64,000 nucleotides of DNA from Aspidiotus rigidus (lineage: Eukaryota; Arthropoda; Insecta; Hemiptera; Diaspididae). The stretch lies in assembly GCA_035079385.1 (NCBI GenBank), contig JAVHKY010000013.1:5764001-5828000 (forward strand), given 5' to 3'. The notes beneath the pieces were generated by a model. The model had not been told where the DNA came from. It worked only from the letters and a program-made list of their open reading frames with translations, and did no database searches. The translations under genes and the position numbers were made by a program. Positions 48,201 to 50,668 of this stretch are shown here, in pieces (the first letter of the stretch is position 1; the number at the start of each line of letters is the position of its first letter).

Positions 48201-50668
48201 AAATGGCTCGAGATCGTAAAAAAGTAGTACCTTGAGAAAGGATAAAAGGTAGTAAATCTCTTATCACAATATTTTAAACATGGAAAAAACACGAACAGGA
48301 ACGAAGTGTAATCGAAATTCGAAATCTTGCTTCAATCTTGCGAAAATATAAGTACAAGGAATTAATTAATTATGAATTCAACATTCTTCGAATGAGGTGA
48401 TAAGAAATTTACCACCTTTTATCCTTTCTGAAGGTACTACTTTTTTACGATCTTGAGCCCTTTCTTAACGTGAACAGAGTATAGTTCTCGTCCCGTCCCA
48501 CCAATCGTAAACCAGAGCACGCCCTTGACCCTCACTATCAATCGGCCGGCTATTATTTCAAAGCGTACAAAAGCCTCGTATACACTTTGAATCATACCAA
48601 AACATAAAAAATTGATGATGCGTTGAAAATTATCATTTCTGAGCGTCGCGTCCAATTTTCGCTCAACAGATTTGGCACGATGAACTTTACGCATTCACAA
48701 GCTTTGAATTATAATAGAATTTCTGGTCGTGCTCGCAATCAAACGCGTTAATACAATAGAGAATTTTCTATTTTCTTTAAAAACCATAAAAATACTAGAG
48801 GAGTAACGCGAAAAAGACGAGAGTTTAATGAACCATCAGCTACACAGGCGAGAAATCATACGAATTTATCAGATAGGTCAGATCGGGTTCTAGAATACAA
48901 GCGCATCAGCTGTTAGCGGAAAGGTTTCCGAAAAAAGGAGGGGACTGAGGACTTGAGAGACGTTCAAAAATAATGTTTTTTAGCAACAATTTTTCTAACG
49001 TTACCACAACAAACAGCCTGGACAATCAAAGAGAGCCTGTCTACAACTCTCGAGACCTACGTCGTTCATTCGCAGGTATCATAAAATCTAAAACAATGAT
49101 TCAAATTGAAACGGACACGTCTATCCAGTTTCTGATTACTTTCACCACGGAAATACAATATCGAGTGGCAGGTAACGTATATGGTCTACGAAGATTAGGT
49201 GCGGAAGGGAATCTACACGCTACTAATGACTTCAACTCGCACGTGCCCATTATAAAATTGCAGCGACAAATATAAAGAACGGGCAAGTTGGTTATTTAGC
49301 AATACAACACAGTAAAATATAAACGCTCTAAAACTAACAGCGTTACGACCGTGAATTCGTGACGTAACCCGAGAAAAAAATCAAGGTGCAATATTCAGTT
49401 CGAGTAAACGCTTTTATCAGCCTGGAAGATGGGTGCGACGTCGACGAATAATTCGTAAAATATTACAAGAAAAAGGCTCTTGCCAAAACGACTTGAGACG
49501 ATTGCGACAGTCAAAAATATAACTTGGCTAAAATCCAGTAGCCGATTCGAATATCTTCCGAAGAGGAGGGAAGATCGCGGAGTTTTACATAATATTTGCC
49601 GAGGAATGGATTCGTCTTTGCGGAAAAATGTTTTATCGGAGTGCACGTAAAATCTCTACACAATACATCATTTTGTTATCATAAATCGAACGACTAGCAT
49701 GGTTAGCGTACCAGATGTTGTCGATTGTCTAGGGGCGAAAATATTGAGAGGATATTCTAGGAGAGAGTAATATCCGTTGCCCATATCGTCGTGAGCTTCA
49801 ACTAGGGAATATCATTTTCCACACCCTGAACGCGTACAGCTGTTCCCGAAATGTCGTCGAATAATGATAGCAAAAATTCAGGGAATTTATCGAGTACTTG
49901 GAGGTACGTCTTTAACCGTTCATCAAACAAGAGTAGGAAAAATAGCGAGTAGTGCATAGGAAACGATTATTTTTAGATGTATATTACGCTCATACTGACG
50001 AGCGAGAGGTACAAGTTAATTTAATCGACTTCCAAAAATGCAGATCTCTGTCAAACAGGAGTATAGGATATCGACTTTGAAGAAGCACTACTCGAGTCGT
50101 TACTCCTATTTCTAATTCCTCTCGCAGATAGGTAATAAAAAATTTCTGAGGATCGTGAAATGTGAAACGAAAGAATAAGAAGAAATTCGCAAATTTACCA
50201 ATTCGAAAAGGAGAGCCGGTATTTGTTATCAGGAATTGAAATCTCGGGAAAGTGATCACTTGAACGGAGGCGTTTTCAAAGAAAATTCAACAATTAGGCT
50301 CTTAAATTGTGAATGAAAACTCTTCGTAATTGAATAATTTGCTAAAAAGCTCAAATTGATAATATTTTGACTACGTATTTATACTTCTTCACAAAGTTGA
50401 AATAATACGAGAGTTCGAGCTTAGAAAAAGAGACATCTAGATGCTCTATGAGAGCAGGACTGCATAGTTTAAGATCTAAAGAAAAATTAGATCGTCGAAC
50501 AAACGATTGGAAAAAATTACATATGATGGGCTTAGAACAGAATAATATTTAAAAATTTACCTTTTCTTTCGCTCTTCCAGCGTGTTTCGAGACGGACTTC
50601 GCCAATAAAGAACCTTTACTTTCGGCCATCTTCTTATCACTACCACTACTACACAGGAACTGACTCAT
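543..50668 (-). CDS. Amph: Amphiphysin (BIN1/Amph family), 5' four coding exons, gene continues off the left edge
   Basis: Minus-strand gene encoding the N-BAR domain of amphiphysin, a membrane-bending protein; in insects the family organises T-tubules and polarised membranes. Coding exons seen: 50561-50668, 5271-5406, 1763-1953 and 543-824. All splice with GT-AG and in compatible phase (0, 1, 0, 0), giving 239 residues from the first ATG. Diagnostic stretches are LAKSVSKHAGRAKEK (amphipathic helix 0), QNLGKVDRTADEIFD, RLQKEFNNYIRCVR, DQVLIPMNTYQAQFAEMR, KRGRKLVDYDSQRH and DELPALYDSRVLFLVTNLQT, all in family order. The last BAR residues, the linker and the SH3 domain are missing because the window ends. 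Intron 1 is about 45 kb and full of transposons; introns 2 and 3 are about 3.3 and 0.9 kb. Identification is by motif recognition, not by search. Confidence 0.93.
825..1762. other. Amphiphysin intron 3
   Basis: 938 bp between exons 4 and 3, bounded by GT-AG on the minus strand. I see no repeat or gene in it. Confidence 0.85.
1763..1953 (-). CDS. Amph: Amphiphysin coding exon 3 (BAR central region)
   Basis: 191 bp between a CTTACAG acceptor and a GTACGT donor; it begins in phase 1 (completing Ala) and ends in phase 0. It encodes MQTASKSLMDSLNEMYESGW through DQVLIPMNTYQAQFAEMR, the conserved central BAR segment. An ATG-initiated ORF extends into intron on both sides; only the spliced part is real. 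Confidence 0.93.
2932..3330. repeat. 44-bp minisatellite, about nine copies
   Basis: The unit runs CCGAGTGTTGGGGCACTCGA then CAGTCGGTCCGGATGCTATT and a few more bases, 44 bp in all. Central copies (3010-3110) are nearly identical; outer copies have diverged. Because 44 is not a multiple of 3, repeated open frames appear in all phases on the plus strand; these are not genes. Each unit holds a GTGTTGGGGCAC-like and a CGACAGTCGG palindromic word. Inside amphiphysin intron 2. Confidence 0.92.
4030..4345. repeat. (TTTA/TTCA)n-rich low-complexity tract followed by (TTTC)n
   Basis: About 300 bp of TTTATTTATTCATT-type DNA ends in (CTTT)5. This tract is the left part of the composite repeat that continues to about 4960; the same tract-plus-sequence occurs at 35.3-36.4 kb. 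Confidence 0.9.
4300..4960. repeat. Composite repeat copy, paralogous to 36.26-36.96 kb
   Basis: Shares with 36260-36640 and 36930-36960, in order: the CTTTCTTTCTTTATA tract, GATAAGAAGG, CATATATCTCGGAGGTCAAA, AACAGGGAATATATTCTAT, AGCCGTCCGTCGT, CCAAGTCATGAATATT, GTTCCACACTACCCTAGAGG and CCTGCGTTCCTCGTT followed by GTTAAGGAAGC. This copy has no insertion where the 36.6-kb copy carries a MITE. In amphiphysin intron 2. Confidence 0.8.
5271..5406 (-). CDS. Amph: Amphiphysin coding exon 2 (BAR helix 1)
   Basis: 136 bp, acceptor TTTCAG, donor GTTAG, starting in phase 0 and ending in phase 1. It translates to the first BAR helix, beginning LLQNLGKVDRTADEIFDEH and ending NNYIRCVR. It was too short and lacked an ATG, so it was found by looking for the piece missing between exons 1 and 3. 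It lies about 45 kb from exon 1. Confidence 0.92.
5407..7980. other. Left part of amphiphysin intron 1, no gene recognised
   Basis: About 2.5 kb after (on the minus strand, before) exon 2. A 144-codon frame at 7266-7700 looks like low-complexity chance ORF (F/Y/S-rich, no family). Microsatellite-like ATACATACATATATATACAC occurs at about 6555. Confidence 0.6.
7985..8310. repeat. Dispersed repeat copy, paralogous to 10.12-10.43 kb
   Basis: Shares with 10120-10430, in order: TTCCGATAT, GATGTCACGCCCTCTTCCGG / GATGTCACGGCCTGTTCCGG, AACCATCTCTTACCT / AACCATTTCTCACCT, TTCCTTTG, AGGGACCACTGCTGC / AGGGACCATTGCTGC, CATTCTGTCTGCGAGTAGCGAAG / CGTATTCTACCCGCGAGTAGTGAAG. Roughly 70-80% alike by eye. No coding signal kept. 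Confidence 0.7.
8780..9240. repeat. Composite repeat copy
   Basis: Contains GCGGGGAACCCGTCGTC (8796), a GTAGTGACGTCATCATT block (8862), two loose GGGACTTGGAAAAGTTTCGA units, and a run of TGACGTCACAAGAACTGATT, ATGACGTCGATAAAT and CGTGACGTCATCATCAG at 9168-9222. No gene. Confidence 0.65.
9256..9420 (-). mobile_element. Probable Penelope GIY-YIG endonuclease fragment, minus strand
   Basis: The minus-strand frame contains CRYHCKLCNG and, shortly after, FAVLWETASLMSRCIR. This fits a degraded 'Y-x-C-x-x-C ... F-Y-x-G-E-T-x-x-S-L-x-x-R-I-R' GIY-YIG core of the Penelope type. It is short, with no RT immediately beside it, but a Penelope 5' half begins 1.5 kb to the right on the opposite strand. Confidence 0.35.
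10120..10430. repeat. Dispersed repeat copy, paralogous to 8.0-8.3 kb
   Basis: Second copy of the repeat described at 7985-8310, same orientation, 2.1 kb to the right. It lies just before the Penelope 5' half at 10.84 kb and may be part of the same element's flank. It is followed by (TTTA)n and (AAT)n simple repeats at 10450-10570. Confidence 0.7.
10840..11600 (+). mobile_element. Penelope-like element, 5' half, degenerate, plus strand
   Basis: NNNLIVCKADQGNIVAVMSR then TIYEEETHEV (about 10920-11010) is the 'K-A-D-K-G-N-x-V-V-M-x-x-x-x-Y' block. NICWSFNKCLFREKFYSSPE then RSLIADIVMHKFESDLF (about 11385-11530) is the 'F-x-x-x-G-K-F-Y-x-Q ... S-P-L-I-A-D-I-x-M' block. The middle is frameshifted or lost. 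Same RT region and orientation as the 42.9-kb copy. Inside amphiphysin intron 1. Confidence 0.72.
11640..13860. other. Intronic DNA, no gene recognised
   Basis: After the Penelope piece. Short ORFs (11720-11902, 12507-12761) have no family resemblance. AT-rich, ending in a run of 20 A at 13859-13878 that precedes the composite repeat. Confidence 0.55.
13880..14475. repeat. Composite repeat with CAGGGAACCTGTTTTATG words and clustered TGACGTCA palindromes
   Basis: Two tandem sub-copies start at about 13890 and 14030 (ACGGAGTTGAAACAGAGG-type, GGGAACCTGTTTTA, CACGTGG, ATCTGAAAAATGTAGAT). Then come four repeats of the block [TATGACGTCAT - CAAATTGTGACGTCACAGGC] between 14085 and 14390, separated by CCCAAGCTAT-GATAGG units. 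Related blocks occur at 37000-37215, 24385-24470 and 9165-9225. Confidence 0.75.
14635..15475. repeat. Large inverted repeat (arms of about 165 bp) enclosing a 45-bp tandem array
   Basis: The left arm 14635-14802 and right arm 15295-15475 are inverse copies at about 85-90% by eye: CGAAGTTGAACGAGGAACGC, AGGGAACCTGTTTTATGAGT, TTGAAAATTCAAGG and AGCCTAGACCTAGATAAAGC on one side are found inverted on the other. The loop holds six units of a 45-46 bp tandem repeat (14955-15225; unit GACTCTCGAGCCATATATGA then TAGGAGAGGGACTTGGAAAA) and one inverted unit. Confidence 0.85.
15440..15735. repeat. 45-bp tandem array in inverted orientation
   Basis: About five units of the same repeat as 14955-15225 but reversed (CCCCTCCTATCATATATAGC then GCGATAGTCGAAATTTTT), ending with CATAAAACAGGTTCCCTG at about 15706. 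ORFs on both strands here (repeats of 'PPIIYG-VEIF' type) are artefacts of the array. Confidence 0.85.
15736..17540. other. Intronic DNA, no gene recognised
   Basis: About 1.8 kb between the inverted 45-bp array and the mariner relic. At 16950-17400 three loosely repeated segments (GGTACCTCATAACTCTCCTC-, GTTACCTCTTTACTTTCTTC- and GTCATCTCACAATTCTCCTC-like, period about 160 bp) suggest an old tandem duplication. Confidence 0.5.
17545..18446 (-). mobile_element. mariner-like element with long inverted ends, non-functional
   Basis: The ends are CGAGGCCTGTCAAAAAAGTT and its near-perfect inverse, flanked by TA on both sides (17543-17544, 18447-18448), as for Tc1/mariner target duplications. The similarity between the two halves extends about 190 bp inward (17545-17740 against 18250-18446). 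On the minus strand near 17700-17830 a broken transposase C-terminus is readable: HRLYSPYLICRDFFL (family 'H-P-P-Y-S-P-D-L-A-P-x-D-F-x-L-F') and GSTEGIKTKSSRILKNIPP (family 'I-K-x-x-x-x-x-x-L-x-x-I-P'). The central 107-codon ORF (17838-18161) is mostly internal filler. At 0.9 kb it is shorter than a full mariner of about 1.3 kb. Confidence 0.78.
18900..19720. repeat. Dispersed repeat copy, paralogous to 30.76-31.21 kb
   Basis: From about 19060 it shares with 30766-31210: CTGAATCC-AGCCCCTAATTC, CACCTGTAATCTA-AGGTGGTTTAGT, AGGCTTTTATA, CATGAAGGCTAA, AAGCCTAG-ACAGTTTAGTAT, CCCAGTATA and AGAAGAGAGTAAGAAAGA. It ends with ACTGATGACGTCACAGGC (19655) and ATGACGTCACT (19688). A shorter related piece is at 41870-42100. 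Confidence 0.7.
19725..21860. other. Intronic DNA, no gene recognised
   Basis: About 2.1 kb. Short ORFs near 20183-20445, 20595-20801 and 21449-21841 have no recognised family or splice support. Slightly GC-richer at 20350-20760. Confidence 0.5.
21870..22240. repeat. Degenerate 45-55 bp tandem array, same family as 14.9-15.7 kb
   Basis: About five loosely kept units of GGGACTTGGAAAAATTTCAG / CTCTGAGCTATATATGATAG type between 21950 and 22210. Preceded by GCGGGGACTCGCTATCCCTT and GTGACGTTATTATTTTCG, which also head the 8800-8930 copy. Confidence 0.65.
22430..22620. repeat. About 190-bp duplication, paralogous to 24.23-24.38 kb and inverted at 37.24-37.32 kb
   Basis: Shared words in order: GAAAATTTTCTCTCCCCCT, GGTCGGTGTATATAGCCTGA, AGTAACTAGATATGCAATGC, TTCATACACCAACTGACTTA, GCCCCTTCAA and ACAACGTCC. 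The copy at 37236-37325 is in the opposite orientation. Confidence 0.75.
22780..23330. repeat. Degenerate tandem repeat, period about 135 bp, four units
   Basis: Units each run through a 'TTTTGGATCACTGATCCGAA'-like head, 'AATTTTGCTACCAAACTGTG'-like middle and 'ACTGTTTTTCACAAAACAAA'-like tail. Heads lie at about 22795, 22920, 23070 and 23217. Highly AT-rich with poly-A/T runs. The ORFs here are by-products. Confidence 0.65.
24225..24620. repeat. Composite repeat copy (paralogue of 22.43 kb plus CAGGTTCCCTG end)
   Basis: Begins with the 22.4-kb duplication. Continues with GTAACGTCACAGTTTGAAGACGTCATAGG and GTAACGTCACAGTGTGATGA-type blocks, then a TATTGTATACAGCTCC unit. It ends TAAAGTAGGTTCCCTGCC and CGTTCAACTCCGTTAAAGAA at 24610, the inverse of the CGAGGAACGCAGGGAACCTG end. 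Confidence 0.72.
24625..26330. other. Intronic DNA, no gene recognised
   Basis: AT-rich with several poly-A runs (24848, 25065). No ORF with a recognisable family. Confidence 0.55.
26990..27766 (+). pseudogene. Broken 'LPPT...WGW...CxC' protein gene of a repeat element (Tesmin/CXC-like)
   Basis: One frame (27075-27362) reads FAKKIRRKVDLVSLPPTKDA, then AWFHLYRVCQRVLL, a stop, EKDLLEWGWKRIDGILEPIT and MKKAPGPRQTTSCNLF. An overlapping frame shows CAKGCRNTCSC. A later 56-codon ORF (27599-27766) reads CLGQTCLNAGGVLEVVADND and ends in an acidic tail at a TAA. The order, namely 'L-P-P-T-x-x-A-A', 'W-G-W ... L-x-P-(I/V)', 'P-A-P', a Cys-x-Cys array, 'C-x-G-x-x-C-x-N' and an acidic C-terminus, is one I associate with repeat-borne proteins of arthropods often annotated as CXC/Tesmin-like. 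Function is not known to me. Premature stops and frameshifts inactivate it. Confidence 0.5.
28672..28755. mobile_element. 84-bp hairpin element nested in the 26.3-29.1 kb element
   Basis: Arms 28672-28710 and 28722-28755 are imperfect inverses beginning GGGACAA and ending TTGTCCC, sharing ACCCGG, CGTTATCA and TGCA blocks around an 11-bp centre. It interrupts a module whose uninterrupted copy at about 28350 reads GTGAGATATATGGAAAAA; here CATATG stands on both sides, suggesting a duplicated target of about 6 bp. Confidence 0.6.
29090..30760. other. Intronic DNA, no gene recognised
   Basis: Between the 26.3-29.1 kb element and the 30.8-kb dispersed repeat. Contains a (GTGC)n-like stretch at about 30465-30482 and nothing else I can support. 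Confidence 0.5.
30766..31215. repeat. Dispersed repeat copy, paralogous to 19.06-19.66 kb
   Basis: Two tandem leaders of the CTGAATCCTAGCCCCTAATT-type at 30770 and 30850 precede the shared body (TATGACGTCATCAACTGTGA, GTAATCTACAGGTGGTTCAG, ATGCCAAGTATAGTAGAGTA, GAAGAGAGTAAGGAAGAGAG). No coding potential. Confidence 0.7.
31334..31790. mobile_element. pogo/Tigger-like TIR element, non-autonomous, 457 bp
   Basis: Ends CCGTATTCTCTCGAAAACAA and the inverse TTGTATTCGAGAGAATACGG, with TA on each side (31332-31333, 31791-31792). A second sub-terminal inverted word, GAATGCAAGACGCACCCC, is repeated near both ends. The interior encodes an acidic serine tail (DDSSLVGSSGSSSLEEEE, plus strand, about 31550-31600), like the C-terminus of pogo-type transposases. 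Termini of this 'cgaa-tacaagacgc' type are characteristic of pogo/Tigger relatives. Confidence 0.72.
31800..34795. other. Intronic DNA, mostly without recognised features
   Basis: Apart from the composite repeat copy with palindromes at 32740-32940, no gene, RNA or element was recognised in these 3 kb. Short ORFs on both strands are not supported by family or splice evidence. Confidence 0.5.
32791..32854. repeat. Two adjacent perfect palindromes inside a composite repeat copy
   Basis: GCATATAGTATATGC (32791-32805) is palindromic about a central G. It is followed at 32808-32854 by a perfect palindrome with 23-bp arms (TTTTGACTCTCGAGTTGTAT and so on) around a single C. They lie within a copy of the CTCGAG/TATATGATAGG unit that ends with AACGAGTTCCCTGTTG at 32925. 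Confidence 0.9.
34800..35320. repeat. Dispersed repeat, part of it inverted at 38.28-38.37 kb
   Basis: GCCGCACAGG... and GTGCTGGATCGTACCGTAG (about 35105) through GGGGGCTGTAAACATGCCA (about 35180) are matched in inverse by 38281-38370 (CATGTTTACAGCCTCCTCAT, GTAGCACGATCC). It then runs into the composite family (AACAGGGAACCTGCTCTATG at 35203, TTCGCCGTGCGCCGTCGGGC at 35241). Confidence 0.65.
35320..36640. repeat. Composite repeat in tandem, three units, with long (TTTA)n tracts
   Basis: Three successive units (about 35330-35640, 35680-35990 and 36010-36420) each run from a TTTA-rich tract through CTTTATATGATAGGAAGG, TATCTCGGAGGTCAAAATTT and AACAGGGAACATATTCTATG to GCCGTCCG-like sequence. The (TTTA)n in the last unit exceeds 150 bp. 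The ORF-like reading frames here are artefacts of the simple repeat. Confidence 0.82.
36642..36928. mobile_element. 287-bp MITE with about 52-bp terminal inverted repeats
   Basis: The left terminus CTATAAATACGAGTGAGGA continues through CGCCATATTTAGTCGTTACG; the right end is the inverse through TCCTCACTCGTATTTATAG. The interior has no ORF. It interrupts a copy of the composite repeat. The related uninterrupted copy at 4716-4765 shows the empty site, and alignment suggests a duplicated target of about 8-10 bp (TCAAGGTAG against TTAAGGAAG), as in hAT or Mutator insertions. Confidence 0.75.
36955..37390. repeat. Composite repeat copy with TGACGTCA blocks
   Basis: Contains CTGAAAAATGTAGATTGTAA, GTCTGACGTCACAGGC, AACTGATCTATGACATCATC, GATCTATGACC, GTGACGTCACAGGCCCCGCC and GAGCTATATAGGGTAGGAGG. 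The inverted 22.4-kb duplication (37236-37325) and CAGGTTTCCTGCGTTCCTTG with CACGGAAGCCG (37347-37388) follow. The foldback element at 37391 begins exactly where this ends. Confidence 0.7.
37391..38273. mobile_element. Foldback element, inverted arms of about 300 bp around a 200-bp centre
   Basis: The left arm starts TTTTTGGCCTGAAAACAGGC and the right arm ends with its inverse at about 38273. Internal matching blocks in inverse order include GCGTGTGCT, ACACCCCTTTCCCCT, CCAATTTCGATAATTGA and CTCGTTATTTGTTGTGTGCTC. Arms run about 37391-37710 and 37920-38273. The GC-richer centre (37710-37920) has CTCTCACCGCGAG and CTCTCACCGTGAG near its ends. No transposase found. Confidence 0.65.
38465..41050. 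other. Intronic DNA with one possible signal-peptide exon
   Basis: Unique-looking AT-rich sequence. The ORFs at 38982-39299 and 39366-39761 (minus) are lysine/arginine-rich without a family. Only the 40123-40209 signal-peptide frame looks gene-like and is listed separately. Confidence 0.5.
40123..40209 (+). CDS. Possible first exon of a secreted protein (signal peptide)
   Basis: An ATG at 40123 opens 29 codons reading MGKISALSSFIVCILLLLNT then STSCVIFSQ, followed directly by GTCTGT. This has the shape of a signal peptide exon ending at a phase-0 donor: a lysine, a long hydrophobic core and a small-residue end. It would be a plus-strand gene nested in amphiphysin intron 1. A possible acceptor (TCAACAG) at about 40550 opens only 15 further codons. 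No family is recognised and the remaining exons were not found, so this may be chance. Confidence 0.3.
41082..42467 (-). mobile_element. Penelope-like element, 3' half (RT C-terminus and GIY-YIG endonuclease), minus strand
   Basis: 42114-42467 reads through RYVDDVLCTWTGPQDLLLQF, LKYLNEQYSSINFILEVGDS then SINYLDLTISERDG and HEFVIHRKNTSTG. This is the Penelope RT catalytic YVDD block and the following I-x-F-T-x-E ... F-L-D-L ... Y-R-K-x-T-x-T region. 41509-41769 holds VYKVESVDCEGVYIGETGRL, the GIY-YIG nuclease core. 41082-41480 continues as the C-terminal tail (FANHQIACGHSFKWG, LELVCHLNSDNVDVLNRYIP). About 250 bp of unrelated dispersed repeat (41870-42100) separates RT from nuclease. Broken by frameshifts. 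Confidence 0.85.
41870..42105. repeat. Dispersed repeat piece interrupting the Penelope 3' half
   Basis: Contains GTCTGCTGTACTGTATAGGA, GCCTAGTATAATGAAGGCCA and AGTTTAGGACTATAAAG, resembling the 19.4-kb and 31.1-kb repeat bodies. It lies between the RT and GIY-YIG parts of the minus-strand Penelope copy, so either it inserted there or it is part of that element's spacer. Confidence 0.45.
42850..43720 (+). mobile_element. Penelope-like element, 5' half (RT N-terminal part), plus strand
   Basis: Successive frames give the Penelope RT order: KGSKFGLSPL (about 42955), KANAIVVMERSSYVSKVYEV (43140-43205; family 'K-A-D-K-G-N-A-x-V-V-M-x-x-x-x-Y'), LYWLPDTPIRPLVSFVSSPL (43290-43350; family 'Y-G-L-P-K-x-H-K-x-x-x-P-L-R-P-I-V-S-x-x-x-S-P'), and ILPPGSTLCSFDVVGSFP (43443-43497; family 'S-F-D-V-V-S-L-F'). 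Many frameshifts. It starts some 400 bp from, and points away from, the minus-strand 3' half to its left. Confidence 0.8.
43725..45225. other. Intronic DNA before the LINE
   Basis: No gene. From about 44820 short open plus-strand pieces (MAQQITEKIPKYSKVDTKGR, then DDVPDLSLYEDELSSY near 45150) may be remnants of another transposon; not assigned. Confidence 0.45.
45231..46984 (+). mobile_element. Decayed R1-like non-LTR retrotransposon (LINE), endonuclease end and reverse transcriptase
   Basis: Pieces in several frames follow the order of an R1/Jockey-group ORF2. Around 45336 is VFWWTNDIAELEKECNRQRR, the W-W-x-x-E/D-I-x-x-L linker between endonuclease and RT. Around 45890-46030 is GLPSSYRPLCLPDNVGKLLE then VSEECGFQTGRCTSDA, corresponding to the S-Y-R-P-I-x-L-L and G-F-R-x-G-x-S-T blocks. 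GVPQGLVLEPLF lies at about 46250-46290, an ADDT remnant at about 46355, and WIKSAGLELAVGKTDAILFT then RIKHLGIWFDTTLSF at about 46440-46615. Frameshifts and stops make it non-functional. It lies inside amphiphysin intron 1. Clade assignment is by the 'GLELA-x-x-K-T' and 'LG-(V/I)-W-x-D' blocks. Confidence 0.82.
47560..47864 (+). mobile_element. GIY-YIG / C-terminal fragment of a second Penelope-type lineage
   Basis: Reads (with one frame change near 47645) HSMEEGQKFDLNNAKILSKE, then NNSKIRKIMEIIKILKNSNS, then INFEIDINGLCKIYKS. This matches the tail after the GIY-YIG core in Penelope-like and related nucleases ('H-x-F-D-F-x-N-x-x-I-L-x-x-E-x-N-x-x-K-R ... E-M-I-x-I ... N-S-I-N ... D-I-x-x-L-x-x-I-Y'). 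It is more AT-rich and lysine/asparagine-rich than the 41-kb copy, so a different lineage. The last 66 codons remain open. Confidence 0.6.
48180..48485. mobile_element. MITE with about 90-bp terminal inverted repeats
   Basis: Left arm 48181-48270 (TATACTCTGTTCACGTTAAG, then GATCGTAAAAAAGTAGTACC) and right arm 48391-48485 are inverse with only a few mismatches; the centre of about 120 bp is AT-rich. No coding capacity. TA or TATA at both ends would fit a Tc1/mariner-type target. Confidence 0.75.
48490..50560. other. Intron 1 next to exon 1
   Basis: About 2 kb of seemingly unique AT-rich DNA between the 48.2-kb MITE and amphiphysin exon 1. ORFs at 48973-49275 and 49990-50259 lack family resemblance. 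This would be where first-intron enhancers might lie, but I see no specific site. Confidence 0.45.
50561..50668 (-). CDS. Amph: Amphiphysin coding exon 1 (N-terminal amphipathic helix)
   Basis: This exon carries the start and helix H0 of the N-BAR domain. Two in-frame ATGs are present: 50668 gives a 13-residue extension (MSQFLCSSGSDKK) before the second at 50629 (MAESKGSLLAKSVSKHAGR). The family normally begins MAE-(N/S)-KG, so 50629 is the conserved start; the upstream ATG may be an extension or 5' leader. The donor is GTAAAT directly after the AAG of KEK (phase 0). H0 inserts into the bilayer in this family. Confidence 0.9.
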
